The notes under the pieces are model-generated. The model saw only the letters and a list, made by a program, of their open reading frames with translations, made no database searches and was not told the origin of the DNA. A DNA stretch of 64,000 bases from Spirochaetia bacterium (GTDB lineage Bacteria > Spirochaetota > Spirochaetia > Sphaerochaetales > Sphaerochaetaceae). The position numbers and the translations under genes are program-made. Positions 17,356 through 26,503 of the stretch are shown one piece after another. The stretch is taken from the NCBI GenBank assembly GCA_022482625.1, contig JAKVOU010000001.1, forward strand, positions 2,156,784 through 2,220,783, written 5' to 3'. The first letter of the stretch is position 1; each line of letters starts with the position of its first letter.

Positions 17356-18210
17356 ATGAATAAGAAACTGATCGTTGTAGCCATGACAGCAATGCTTGCT
17401 GCTTCAGCAGTGTTTGCTCAGGGCTCCAGTGAATCTTCGGCAAAACCGGCGGCTTCCACTTCTACCTATACTTTCGGGGGGTCATCGACCGTAGCTCCGA
17501 TTGCCAATTCGGCAATCCCTGTATTTGAATCCCTCAATCCAGGCAAGAAAATAAGCTATGAGACCTTGGGGTCTTCCGTAGGTATCAAGCAGCTGCTGGC
17601 CGGAACTCTTTCACTTGCAGGTTCTTCCAGAGAATTGAAACAGTCAGAACTTGATGCCGGTTGTGTCCCGACAACCATTGCCCTTGATGGCCTTTCGGTT
17701 GCGGTCAACTCTTCCGTGGCTGTTTCGAACCTTACCATGGCACAGCTTGCCGGAATCTTCTCTGGGGAGATTACCAACTGGAAGGAAGTCGGTGGCAAGG
17801 ATGCAAAGATCCAGTTGATCGTGCGTGATGAGACTTCCGGTACATATGGTTCCTTCAAGGAGATCGTCATCGAGGCTGCTGGAAAGGAACCTACTACTGA
17901 TGCCATCGTAGCTAAGGAAAATGGAGAAGTCGCTACAAAGATTGCATCTACTCCCAATTCAATCGGCTACATCGGCATGGCTTTCGGTAGTATCGTTACC
18001 GATGCCGGCGGAAAAATTCTGACTGTCAACGGCATTGCTCCGAATACCCAGAATGTCATTGACAAAAAGTATCCTATCAGCCGTGCACTGTACGTGGTTA
18101 CCATGGGTAAGCCTGTTGACGGTACTGTTGAGAAAGACTTCATTGATTTCCTGCTGAGTAGCAAAGGACAGAAGATTGTTGCAGAAAGTGACTTCATCCC
18201 ACTCAACTGA
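17356..18210 (+). CDS. pstS: phosphate-binding protein of the Pst ABC transporter
   Basis: 284 residues. Captures phosphate outside the inner membrane and delivers it to PstC/PstA. The N-terminus is a classical signal peptide (MNKKLIVVAMTAMLAASAVF, cleavage likely after AVFA), with no lipobox Cys. The mature protein shows the phosphate-site loops GGSSTVAPIA and DETSGTYGSFKE and the segment VNSSVAVSNLTMAQLAGIF. Ribosome site AAGGAG at 17341-17346. First gene of pstS-pstC-pstA-pstB-phoU, preceded by the 11-base repeat array. Confidence 0.97.
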   Translation: MNKKLIVVAMTAMLAASAVFAQGSSESSAKPAASTSTYTFGGSSTVAPIANSAIPVFESLNPGKKISYETLGSSVGIKQLLAGTLSLAGSSRELKQSELDAGCVPTTIALDGLSVAVNSSVAVSNLTMAQLAGIFSGEITNWKEVGGKDAKIQLIVRDETSGTYGSFKEIVIEAAGKEPTTDAIVAKENGEVATKIASTPNSIGYIGMAFGSIVTDAGGKILTVNGIAPNTQNVIDKKYPISRALYVVTMGKPVDGTVEKDFIDFLLSSKGQKIVAESDFIPLN

Positions 18211-18220
18211 GAGTGAAACA

Positions 18221-19126
18221 ATGGTCACAGGTTTGAAGACGGGATTGCAGAAATCAAAACGTCTGAGAACTGCCATGGAATCTGTCAGCAGGGTTGCCCT
18301 GCTGGCAGCTGCCTTGATTTCCATTGCTGCTGTTGTACTTATTACTTTGTTTATCGTCCAGCAGGGACTGCCGATGTTTTCAAAGGTTCCCGCTTCTGAA
18401 TTCTTCCTGTCGACTGTATGGACACCGTCGGCATCGAATCCCCATTACGGGATTGCTTCTTTCATCATTGCAAGCTTTGAGGTGACATTCCTGGCTATGA
18501 TTTTTTCCTTGCCTATTGCACTTTCATGTGCAATTTATCTTTCTGAGTTTGCAAAAGGGAAGTTCGCAGGAATCCTACGCAGTGCAATTGAGCTTTTGGC
18601 AGGCATTCCTTCCATCATCTATGGATTGTTCGGCATCGCGCTTGTTGTCCCCGCAATCAGGAATACGCTGGGAGGCAACGGATACAGCCTGCTTTCAGCC
18701 GGTATTATCTTGGCTATCATGATCTTGCCGACTATCATCAACTTCAGTGAAGTTTCCATCAGGGCCGTTTCCAAGGACCTGAGGATGGCCTCAGTGGCTA
18801 TGGGTGCTACCCCCTGGCAGACCATATACAAGGTTGTCCTTCCTTCTGCTATGAGTGGAATCGTCTCATCTGTTGTGTTGGGGCTGGGAAGGGCTATCGG
18901 TGAGACTACTGCTGTATTGCTGGTCGGAGGCAATGCCCCTGTATTTGCAATCAAACCTACGGACATGGGCAGGACAATGACGATGAATATCATTACGGAC
19001 ATGAGCTATGCGACTGGAGTGCATATGGAAGCTTTGTTTGCTACGGCGATGCTTCTTTTCCTGTTCATCCTGCTGCTGAATGCTTTGGTTGTGGAAATAT
19101 CCCGCAGATCCCGGTTGGAGAATTGA
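18221..19126 (+). CDS. pstC: phosphate ABC transporter permease
   Basis: 301 residues from the ATG at 18221. An in-frame TTG at 18176 lies inside pstS and is not supported. Six membrane helices; the inner-membrane ABC coupling loop is SVAMGATPWQTIYKVVLPSAMSGIVSSVVLGLGRAIGETTA. The Arg in LGRAIGETTA is typical of Pst permeases. It forms the phosphate channel with PstA. It starts 10 bases after pstS and ends 1 base before pstA. Confidence 0.96.
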   Translation: MVTGLKTGLQKSKRLRTAMESVSRVALLAAALISIAAVVLITLFIVQQGLPMFSKVPASEFFLSTVWTPSASNPHYGIASFIIASFEVTFLAMIFSLPIALSCAIYLSEFAKGKFAGILRSAIELLAGIPSIIYGLFGIALVVPAIRNTLGGNGYSLLSAGIILAIMILPTIINFSEVSIRAVSKDLRMASVAMGATPWQTIYKVVLPSAMSGIVSSVVLGLGRAIGETTAVLLVGGNAPVFAIKPTDMGRTMTMNIITDMSYATGVHMEALFATAMLLFLFILLLNALVVEISRRSRLEN

Positions 19127-19127
19127 T

Positions 19128-19442
19128 ATGGACAGAAGAAAAACCAATAGGATTGCCTTGGGGACAATAAATATCTTGGCATTTGCTGCCATAGTCATTC
19201 TTGTCGTCATCCTTTCTTATCTTGTCTTCAGGGGCTTCTACAGCAGTGCACAAAAGGAAAGAACCGTACTCAATACGGTTGACCAGGATCTTCCTTTTGG
19301 TGTCTATGCGGCAAAAAAATCTCACATCAGGGAACTGGATTGGTTTACCCTCAGGAATATGGGCGAAGGAAACATACTTACCTTACGCTCCCTTACTTCC
19401 GTAAACAAGATGTTTGAACTTATAGCCTTAGATGAATGATTT
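19128..19442 (+). pseudogene. pstA: pstA, 5' fragment (interrupted by an insertion sequence)
   Basis: Encodes the PstA N-terminus: a cytoplasmic start, the first membrane helix (IALGTINILAFAAIVILVVILSYLVF) and the beginning of the external domain. The insertion sequence enters after the target ATTT at 19439-19442. The frame meets a TGA at 19437-19439, just before the element. If the element and one ATTT copy are removed, this frame continues exactly into the 3' fragment at 21173, but the TGA stays in frame at the junction. So either a stop arose besides the insertion or the target bases changed. The permease cannot be made whole from this sequence. Confidence 0.85.
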
Positions 19443-21172
19443 TGTAGTACTACATTCCAAATAGTTTGAATATTTTCTTTTGAATTATTGATATAAGTTG
19501 TAATGCGCTGTATATTATGTAGTGATATAAAAGACTACTTAAGAGGCGAACATGGCTTTTATCAAAACTCAGAAGACTTGTTGCGATGCCGCAGGCAATT
19601 TCATATCCGGTTCGGCTTCGATCAAGGACGTCGCATACGTCCGCGGAGCGAAATATCATTCCAGGCAGATTTCAAGGGAGGTGCTGGGGAAGATAATATT
19701 CCTTGATGCTGCAAAGAAAAGGGGGGTCTTCGTTTCTCCGACCAGGGGCCTTGTCTCCTATGATGTGGAAAAGGATGAGTTCAGTCCCGTTGATGACGAT
19801 GACGGGAGGATCATGTCGCACGGGGAACTGAAGAAGGAGGTACACACCGTCTTCGGGGATGCCTATCTCCTTTTGGAGTTTCTGAGGAAACAGGGGCTGG
19901 CAGGGCTTCTGGAGGACGTCTTTACGAAAAAAAAGGACCTCCAGAGGGTGTATGCCCATCTCCTGCATGGGATACTGAGGAACGGAAGTGCGATATCGTG
20001 TGACAGCTTCCTGGACAAGTCCTTTGCAGCCTACCTCCTTGATGACATAGGGACAGCCTCGTTGCATTGTGATTCGGGCTTCTTCTCCCTGCTGGGGGAT
20101 GACCGTGTGAAGATGGCATTCTTCAAGGGGTTCGTGTCCTTCATGAAGATGAAGGATCCTGGTTTCGGCAATGCGTGCTATGTGGATTCGACCCCCCTGC
20201 CGAACAGCATGGCGGACAATCCCTTCGATGCACTGTGCAGCCACGGGGTACATGGGAGCGCCTGCATGATGAGGCTTGTCCTGGTACTGGACGCACGGCA
20301 TTCCCTTCCGGTATGGTTCGACATCATCCCGGGGAACCTGCTTGACGTGAGCACGGTGATGGGCATCGTGGAAGACGTGGAGTCAAGCCTGTGCATCAGC
20401 GTCGGTTCCCTCACCCTTGATGCCGGATATGCATCAAAGGAAATCATAAGGGCGTTTTCTGACTGCGGGGACAAGTCCCTGATACTGAGGATGCCGGCAA
20501 GGAAGGGATATCCATACAAGGAACTGTACTGGAGGCACAAGGAACAGATCCCAAAGGGCAAATATGCATTTGTCCGCAACAGGCATACTTATTTCGGGAC
20601 CTGCGAGGAGAGCAGGCTCTTTGATGCGCATATGTTCCTCTATCCGTTCGTCGACAAGGAAAATGCGCTCATGGGATTCCGTGACGGCATCCTGAGGGAT
20701 GAGGATGCATACGGGAAGCTAAGTGCCAGGGACAAGGACTTCCTGACAGTGAAATCCGGATATTTCGTACTCATTGCAAACTACCGGGCTGCTCCCAAGG
20801 ACATCCTTTCCCGCTACTTTGACCGTGCCGACATAGAAGGAGCCTTCAAGACATCCAAGGCATATCTCAAGCTGCTTCCCCTTGCAAAGTGGACCGACTG
20901 CACGGTACGGGGCAAGATCCTTGCAGATATGATCTGCCTCATCATCACGCTTCTGTTCAGGAAGGAAGCGAATGGGGACGGCCATCCGCTTCCGGAGATC
21001 ATCGGCAGGACACAGTCCCTGATGTGCTTCAGAAAGCAAGACGGAACAGTCATAGTCGAAACTCCGAACAGGCAAGTAAAGGAATGCTACAGGGCCTTTG
21101 GGATTGAGGTTCCCTCAAGTCTTGACTCAGGAAAGTTCAAGGAAGCATTGGGGTTAAAAATGTAGTGCTACA
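19443..21172 (+). mobile_element. complete insertion sequence of IS4/IS1634 type inside pstA
   Basis: About 1730 bases with inverted ends TGTAGTACTACATT (left) and TGTAGCACTACATT (right, read inward), one mismatch in 14. It is flanked by the direct repeat ATTT (19439-19442 and 21173-21176), which fits a 4-base target duplication. It holds one intact transposase gene whose stop codon lies inside the right terminal repeat. The intact ends and gene suggest a recent, possibly still mobile, insertion. Confidence 0.9.
19552..21165 (+). CDS. DDE transposase, IS4/IS1634-type
   Basis: 537 residues. Cuts and joins the ends of its element. Candidate catalytic residues: Asp in CYVDSTPLPNSM, Asp in LTLDAGYASKEII, and Glu in the YFDRADIEGAFKTSKAYL stretch, which matches the Y-(2)-R-(3)-E-(6)-K signature region of the IS4 superfamily. 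The frame is uninterrupted. Its stop codon TAG forms part of the right inverted repeat. Codon and base use are more GC-rich than in the flanking pst genes, in line with an outside origin. Confidence 0.9.
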   Translation: MAFIKTQKTCCDAAGNFISGSASIKDVAYVRGAKYHSRQISREVLGKIIFLDAAKKRGVFVSPTRGLVSYDVEKDEFSPVDDDDGRIMSHGELKKEVHTVFGDAYLLLEFLRKQGLAGLLEDVFTKKKDLQRVYAHLLHGILRNGSAISCDSFLDKSFAAYLLDDIGTASLHCDSGFFSLLGDDRVKMAFFKGFVSFMKMKDPGFGNACYVDSTPLPNSMADNPFDALCSHGVHGSACMMRLVLVLDARHSLPVWFDIIPGNLLDVSTVMGIVEDVESSLCISVGSLTLDAGYASKEIIRAFSDCGDKSLILRMPARKGYPYKELYWRHKEQIPKGKYAFVRNRHTYFGTCEESRLFDAHMFLYPFVDKENALMGFRDGILRDEDAYGKLSARDKDFLTVKSGYFVLIANYRAAPKDILSRYFDRADIEGAFKTSKAYLKLLPLAKWTDCTVRGKILADMICLIITLLFRKEANGDGHPLPEIIGRTQSLMCFRKQDGTVIVETPNRQVKECYRAFGIEVPSSLDSGKFKEALGLKM

Positions 21173-22388
21173 ATTTCGGGCATCTTGGGTTATAGTTGAA
21201 AAGGACGCTGCGGCTTCTTTTGCTTCATATCTTGGTATAACGGAGAAGGGACTCAAGTCAGGAGGAGCCATCATTGTTCCTTCCTTGGCAGACGTCAAGG
21301 ACTTGGCTTCCCATGAAGGAGCATTGGTAATAACAGCCCAAAAGGGCCGTGTACCTTCGCATTTCAGAAAGGTTGCAGTCAGTGATGAAGTCCTTGCCAT
21401 CAATCCGTCGGTAACGGCCTTGTTCGGCAACCGTAGCATCGGTAGCCTTTCCCAGCAACAGGCAGAGGATATTGCTGCATCCCGCTATACTTCCTGGCAA
21501 CAGCTCGGAGGTCCTGACCTGCCTCTGCATGTACTGGCTTCTGGTTCAGGCGCCTATGCCGTGGCAGCAGCAAAGGGCTCGGCTTGCCTTATGTCTGCAA
21601 AAGCCTATCAGCAGGCAATTGACCGAGGACTCAAGCTTTCATTGATGAAGATACAGCATAAAGTTACGGGCTTGAATCTGACCTGGGAATACATTACCAG
21701 CAAGACGGAAGAATCGGGCAAGTTCGGAGGTATCCTCTCGATTATCATCAACACGGTGTTCATGGTAATTCTGACTACGCTCTTTGCTGCTCCCCTTGGG
21801 GTAGCTGCTGCTGTCTATTTGGCAAAGTATGCGAAGCGGGGTAAGCTTACACAGATTATCAGGGCCGGTATAGATCTTCTTGCCGGTGTACCGTCCATCA
21901 TATTCGGACTGTTTGGCCTTCTGGTGTTCGTGCAGTTGCTTGGCTGGAGTTTCTCGCTGATCAGCGGAGTTCTGACCCTTGTCCTGATGATTCTTCCTAC
22001 GATAGTCAGGACAAGTGAAGAAGCCATCAAAAGCGTCAATCCTTCCCTTGAAAATGCAAGCAGGGGACTTGGGGCCACGAAGATTGAGACCATATGGAAG
22101 ATTACCTTGCCTTCTGCGGCAAATGGCATCACTACAGGTGTCATCCTGGCTATCGGAAGGGCTGTCGGTGAAACTGCGGCACTGATCTTTACCATCGGTT
22201 CTTCCACTGATGTGGCAACAGGGTTGGACAGCTCAGCTAGGGTACTTGCACAGCATATCTACCTTACCATTACGGAGGGCCAGTCCATTGACCATGCCTT
22301 TGCTTCGGCATTGGTTCTGATTGTCCTGGTGCTTTTTATAAATACATCGGCAAGGATGCTGATGCAGAGAGGAAACAAGAAGAAATGA
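21173..22388 (+). pseudogene. pstA: pstA, 3' fragment with embedded phosphate-binding-like domain
   Basis: The rest of PstA. The first 170 or so residues are an external domain resembling one lobe of PstS (EVLAINPSVTALFG, TSWQQLGGPDLPLHVLASGSG, matching PstS NWKEVGGKDAKIQLIVRDETSG). Then come five membrane helices with the coupling loop ASRGLGATKIETIWKITLPSA and the LAIGRAVGETAAL motif. Intact PstA would thus be about 510 residues, far above the usual 290, with a large domain between helices 1 and 2. A GTG at 21165, inside the element's end, could start translation of this part, but no ribosome site is visible. It overlaps pstB by 4 bases. Confidence 0.85.
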
Positions 22389-23164
22389 GTGATGTACAGC
22401 AATCCTTGTTCCATGTGTCCGGCCTGAATCTTTGGTATGGGCAGACACATGCACTTAAAGATGTATCCATGGATATCAAAGCCAATACGATCACTGCATT
22501 CATCGGGCCTTCAGGCTGTGGAAAATCAACTTTTCTCAGGACGCTTGACCGTATGAATGACCTGATCGATGGTGTCAGGATTACCGGGGAAATCCTCTAT
22601 GGAGGACAGGATATCTACAAGGAAATGGATACATTGGACTTGAGAAGAAAAGTCGGTATGGTGTTCCAGAGCCCGAATCCTTTTCCTATGAGCATCTATG
22701 ACAACGTAGCGTATGGACCTCGGCTCCATGCGAGGTATTCAAAAGGTGAAATGGATGAGATAGTAGAAAAGGCTTTGCGGCAGGCCGCACTCTGGGATGA
22801 AGTCAAGGATCGTCTTAATCAAAGTGGTATCGGGCTTTCCGGAGGCCAGCAACAACGACTCTGCATGGCAAGGACACTTGCTGTTGATCCTGATGTCATA
22901 CTGATGGATGAACCTACCAGTGCCTTGGATCCTATTTCGACGACGAGAATAGAAGAGCTGATGGTCGAACTGAAGCAGAAGTATACCATCATTGTAGTTA
23001 CCCATAACATGCAGCAGGCGTCCAGGGTCTCGGATACGACGGCATTTTTTCTCATTGATGAAAAGAAGTGTGGATTTTTGGTGGAATCAGGGAAAACCGA
23101 GGATATTTTCTTCAATCCGAAGGACAAACGGACAGAGGATTACATATCGGGTAAGTTCGGTTGA
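22385..23164 (+). CDS. pstB: phosphate ABC transporter ATP-binding protein
   Basis: 259 residues. ATPase that powers phosphate import. Walker [11 protein letters not shown]-loop [12 protein letters not shown], signature [14 protein letters not shown], Walker [14 protein letters not shown] and H-loop VVTHNM are all intact. The start overlaps the pstA stop (ATGA). Because transcription may now depend on read-through of, or a promoter in, the upstream insertion sequence, its expression could be changed. Confidence 0.98.
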   Translation: MSDVQQSLFHVSGLNLWYGQTHALKDVSMDIKANTITAFIGPSGCGKSTFLRTLDRMNDLIDGVRITGEILYGGQDIYKEMDTLDLRRKVGMVFQSPNPFPMSIYDNVAYGPRLHARYSKGEMDEIVEKALRQAALWDEVKDRLNQSGIGLSGGQQQRLCMARTLAVDPDVILMDEPTSALDPISTTRIEELMVELKQKYTIIVVTHNMQQASRVSDTTAFFLIDEKKCGFLVESGKTEDIFFNPKDKRTEDYISGKFG

Positions 23165-23190
23165 TTCAGGGAAGAGGAGAGATATATATC

Positions 23191-23859
23191 ATGACAGACA
23201 AGAAACATCAATTGGATGAGAAATTGGAGTTCTTCAGGGAATTGCTGCTTCAGATGGTCAACAGAGTCGAGGAATCATTGGTAAAGGCTACTGCCGCTGT
23301 CAGGGATAATGACCAGCAGCTTGCAGAACGGGTATTGGCAGATGACTATTTCATAGACCAGATGCGGACGATGGTAGAAAATGATGCTGTCAGATTGTTG
23401 ATCAGCGAGGCTCCCTACGGACATTACATGCGCCAGGTAATAGCAGGGCTGAAGATTGTTACCAGTCTTGAGCGCATGGGAGACCATGCAGGTCACTTTG
23501 CCAAGATAGCCTCTACCCAGGACAGAACGAACAAATATGAATGCGAGATTGTCAAAGATATCGTTGACATGGCAATGGCAGATGTAGCGATGTTTCGAGG
23601 AGCCGTAGAGGCTTTGATGGTCATCAATGCTGATATGGCTATGGACGTAGCGAGACAGGATGACAAGGTCGATGCGTACAGGACCAGTATCAAGAAGAAG
23701 ATACTTGATGCAGACCCAGGCGATGACAAGCGTTTTTCCCGTAATCTTTTTGAATACTACTATATCGTGACGGAATTGGAACGGCTTGGAGACCATGTGA
23801 CTACCATCTGTGCCTGGATCGTCTATATGGATCAGGGCGTCAAGCCGAAACTGAACTGA
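23191..23859 (+). CDS. phoU: phosphate-signalling regulator
   Basis: 222 residues from ATG 23191, preceded by AGAGGAGAG; the in-frame TTG at 23161 overlaps pstB and lacks support. Two three-helix PhoU repeats are visible (LLLQMVNRVEESLVKA near residue 15 and MADVAMFRGAVEALMV near 125), each with an acidic helix of the E/D-x-x-x-D pattern (VTSLERMGDHAGHFAKI and VTELERLGDHVTTICAWI) that binds metal clusters in known structures. It links the Pst transporter to the PhoR kinase and dampens the phosphate response; that is family knowledge. Confidence 0.96.
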   Translation: MTDKKHQLDEKLEFFRELLLQMVNRVEESLVKATAAVRDNDQQLAERVLADDYFIDQMRTMVENDAVRLLISEAPYGHYMRQVIAGLKIVTSLERMGDHAGHFAKIASTQDRTNKYECEIVKDIVDMAMADVAMFRGAVEALMVINADMAMDVARQDDKVDAYRTSIKKKILDADPGDDKRFSRNLFEYYYIVTELERLGDHVTTICAWIVYMDQGVKPKLN

Positions 23860-23932
23860 AAATATAGAATTCCTTGTTTGATTTTGCCTCATGAGAGCAA
23901 TAGTAATCGGTAAAATCAGTTTAACTTCTTTT

Positions 23933-23963
23933 TTAACAAAAATTGCCTATAAGGCTATATAAT
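23933..23963 (+). promoter_or_regulatory. promoter of the aldolase gene
   Basis: A perfect TATAAT lies at 23958-23963; a weak -35-like TTAACA at 23933-23938 gives a 19-base spacer. Transcription would start near 23970, so the ATG at 23962 is outside the transcript, which settles the start codon of the next gene. Confidence 0.6.
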
Positions 23964-23988
23964 GAATGAAAGGAGTGAAAGTATATCT

Positions 23989-24663
23989 ATGGAACTATTG
24001 CTTGATACGGCAAATCTGGAAGATATTGCCGACGGTTTGGAAACTTTTGCAGTCAGCGGTGTGACGACAAATCCTACTATACTCAAAGCTGAAGGCAAGG
24101 TGCCTTTCTTTGATCATCTGTGCAGAATCAGGAAGTTGATCGGAGATACCCGCAGCCTGCATGTCCAGGTTGTGGGGAACAGCTGTGAAGAGATGGTGAA
24201 GGAAGCTGGGAAGATACGCAGTGAAGTAGGAAAGCAGACATATATCAAAGTACCTGTGACGAGTGAGGGACTGAAGGCCATCCAAATTCTTGCCCCGGAA
24301 GGTGTGAATGTCACGGCTACGGCCATATACTCTACGTTCCAGGGAATGATGGCTTCAATTTCAGGGGCGAAATACTTGGCTGTATACTATAACCGGATGA
24401 AGAACATTGATGTCGATCCCGACCGTGCAATCAATGATATCAGTAAAGTGCTTCCCAGCGATGGAAGCTGCAGTATCCTGGCAGCAAGCTTCCATAACAT
24501 TGCCCAGGTGACTTCTGCTTATGCTGCCGGTGCCAGGGCCTGTACGGTGGGCTATAAGTTGCTGGCCGGAGGATTATGCATGCCTTCGGTACAGAAAGCA
24601 GCAGAAGATTTCCACAAGGACTGGGTAGCTGTCTATGGAAACAGGTCAATGACTGATATGTAG
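23989..24663 (+). CDS. transaldolase / fructose-6-phosphate aldolase family enzyme
   Basis: 224 residues, the size of the FSA/short transaldolase family. Cleaves or transfers a dihydroxyacetone unit of sugar phosphates through a Schiff base. The N-terminus MELLLDTANLEDI is typical; the Schiff-base Lys is in TYIKVPVTSEG; NVTATAIYS and the C-terminal GARACTVGYKLL stretch follow. The start at 23989 is preferred to the in-frame ATG at 23962, because that overlaps the -10 box and AAAGGAG (23969-23975) lies between the two. Whether it is a true transaldolase or an aldolase cannot be told by eye. Confidence 0.93.
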   Translation: MELLLDTANLEDIADGLETFAVSGVTTNPTILKAEGKVPFFDHLCRIRKLIGDTRSLHVQVVGNSCEEMVKEAGKIRSEVGKQTYIKVPVTSEGLKAIQILAPEGVNVTATAIYSTFQGMMASISGAKYLAVYYNRMKNIDVDPDRAINDISKVLPSDGSCSILAASFHNIAQVTSAYAAGARACTVGYKLLAGGLCMPSVQKAAEDFHKDWVAVYGNRSMTDM

Positions 24664-24685
24664 CAGCTGCAATAGTGCAATCGGT

Positions 24686-26503
24686 TCAAACCTTTTGTTG
24701 TTTTCCGTACAGTTTCTTGCTTTTTTCTTCCAATTGCTTCAGCGAAGGACTTTCTTTTGGAATCGTAAGGGTAAAGGTAGAGCCCAATCCCTCGGTACTG
24801 TCTACTTCAATGGTTCCTTTGTGGATCAATGCAATATGCTTGACGATGGAAAGTCCCAGTCCTGTGCCGCCGGCACTGCGACTGCGGGCTTTGTCTACTC
24901 TGTAGAACCGTTCGAATATTCTCTGTTGTTCTGGTTTTGGGATGCCTATACCATGATCCTTGACCCAGATGCGTACGTAGGAGTGCTTTTCTTCGGCAGC
25001 AAGGATGACTTCAGTGTGTTTGTCACTATAGGCAATGGCATTGACGAGCAAATTGATTACTGCCTGTTTGAGCAGTCCCGGGTTGCAGGTAAGTTCAAGT
25101 TTGTCAGGACAATCCAACGTCAATGTGATTTTCTTTGTTTCGGCCTTGAAGCGGACGCCTTCGATACAGGCATCCAGAAGCTTTTTTAGTTTCTCCTTTT
25201 GCATCGGTGGAGCAATTTCTGCTTTTTCCAGGGAGGCCAGAGTCAACAGATCATCGATTATGGTCTGCATCTGGATAGTGTTTCTGTGGATAATTGCGGC
25301 AAAATGTTTTATTTCAGGTTTTTTAAGATCACCATTGTCAAGTATTTCTGAAAACCCACTGATTGAAGTCAACGGGGTCTTGAGCTCATGTGAGACATTG
25401 CTGACAAAGTCCTGACGTACCTGTTCCAGGTGCTTGAGTTCAGTTACATCCCTGAATGTCAGTACTGCTCCGTTTGTTTCCTGCTGGTTTTCATCCTTGA
25501 TTGCCGTAATATGCAGATTGAAGGTCTTTTGCTTGCCGGCACTCATCAGCAATGCAGTTTCTCCCCTATAGGGACCCCAGCATATCAGTTCGTATTGTGA
25601 TGAGGTACCTTCTGCCAATGTCTTGTCTACCAATCCGTCCAATTCAAGGTCAGAGAAGATGTCCATGAGCCTGCTGCCGATTTCAATTGTCTGGTCAAGG
25701 AGTGTCTTGCTTGCCCTGTTGCTTATCATTACTTTCTTTCCTTTGTCAAGCAAAAGGACTCCTTCGTCCATGGAAGAAAGCAAGGAAGAATACTTGTTAC
25801 GTTCGTTTGAGATGCCTGAGATGGTTTGCTGCAATTGGTTTGCCATGTGGTTTATGGTATCAGACAACTTATGGAATTCTTCCGGCTTGTCAATGTAGGT
25901 ACGATATTCAAGATCTCCTGTTGCATACCTGCTTCCGGCAATTACCAGAGCTTCTACAGGATTGAGCAGATGACGTATGACAATATAGAGGATTATGAAT
26001 ACGAGTATACCGATCATGAGCAGCAAAGGTACAAGCAGGGAGAGGAACTGCTTGTTCAGCAAAGAAAAATATGTATAAGGTGCAGCCACGCGTATATAAT
26101 ATAAGCCATCGGATGTCCGCATGGCACAATAGAGTGTTTCTTTTCCTGTAGTAATACTCTGTCGGACAGCTGTCCCACTTCCGTTTTCCCTTGTCTGCTT
26201 CAGTTCTTGCCTGAAGTAATGGTTATCCATGGTTTCGGTATTGTGTTCGCTGTCGTATACGACGGTACCGTCTTCCTTGATCAATGTTATCCTGATGTCC
26301 TGTGTAATTGCCAAACGGTCCAGCAGCTGTCGGTTCCCATAGAACTCCGGTTCTCCCAGCAGCTTGCATCGGTCCATCAGCAGTTCAGTTTCGCTTTGTC
26401 GGAGCGTACGCGAAAAAATAACTCGGGAAGTAAATATACCGGCAAGCAGGACCAGAAGCATGGAGAAAGATACCAACAGGACAAGTTGGTTCTTTACTTT
26501 CAT
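24686..26503 (-). CDS. phoR: phosphate-regulon-type sensor histidine kinase
   Basis: 605 residues from ATG 26503, which overlaps the phoB stop (ATGA). N-terminal membrane helix (VLLVSFSMLLVLLAGIF), an extracytoplasmic sensor domain of about 130 residues, a second helix (LLVPLLLMIGILVFIILYIVI), HAMP, and a PAS-like domain (SLLSSMDEGVLLLDKG). The phospho-acceptor His is in FVSNVSHELKTPLTSI near residue 371, followed by the ATPase domain with VINLLVNAIAYS (N box), KDHGIGIP (G1) and GGTGLGLSIV (G2). The layout is PhoR-like and the pst operon lies close by. The large sensor domain leaves room for another input. Confidence 0.88.
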   Translation of the reverse strand: MKVKNQLVLLVSFSMLLVLLAGIFTSRVIFSRTLRQSETELLMDRCKLLGEPEFYGNRQLLDRLAITQDIRITLIKEDGTVVYDSEHNTETMDNHYFRQELKQTRENGSGTAVRQSITTGKETLYCAMRTSDGLYYIRVAAPYTYFSLLNKQFLSLLVPLLLMIGILVFIILYIVIRHLLNPVEALVIAGSRYATGDLEYRTYIDKPEEFHKLSDTINHMANQLQQTISGISNERNKYSSLLSSMDEGVLLLDKGKKVMISNRASKTLLDQTIEIGSRLMDIFSDLELDGLVDKTLAEGTSSQYELICWGPYRGETALLMSAGKQKTFNLHITAIKDENQQETNGAVLTFRDVTELKHLEQVRQDFVSNVSHELKTPLTSISGFSEILDNGDLKKPEIKHFAAIIHRNTIQMQTIIDDLLTLASLEKAEIAPPMQKEKLKKLLDACIEGVRFKAETKKITLTLDCPDKLELTCNPGLLKQAVINLLVNAIAYSDKHTEVILAAEEKHSYVRIWVKDHGIGIPKPEQQRIFERFYRVDKARSRSAGGTGLGLSIVKHIALIHKGTIEVDSTEGLGSTFTLTIPKESPSLKQLEEKSKKLYGKQQKV

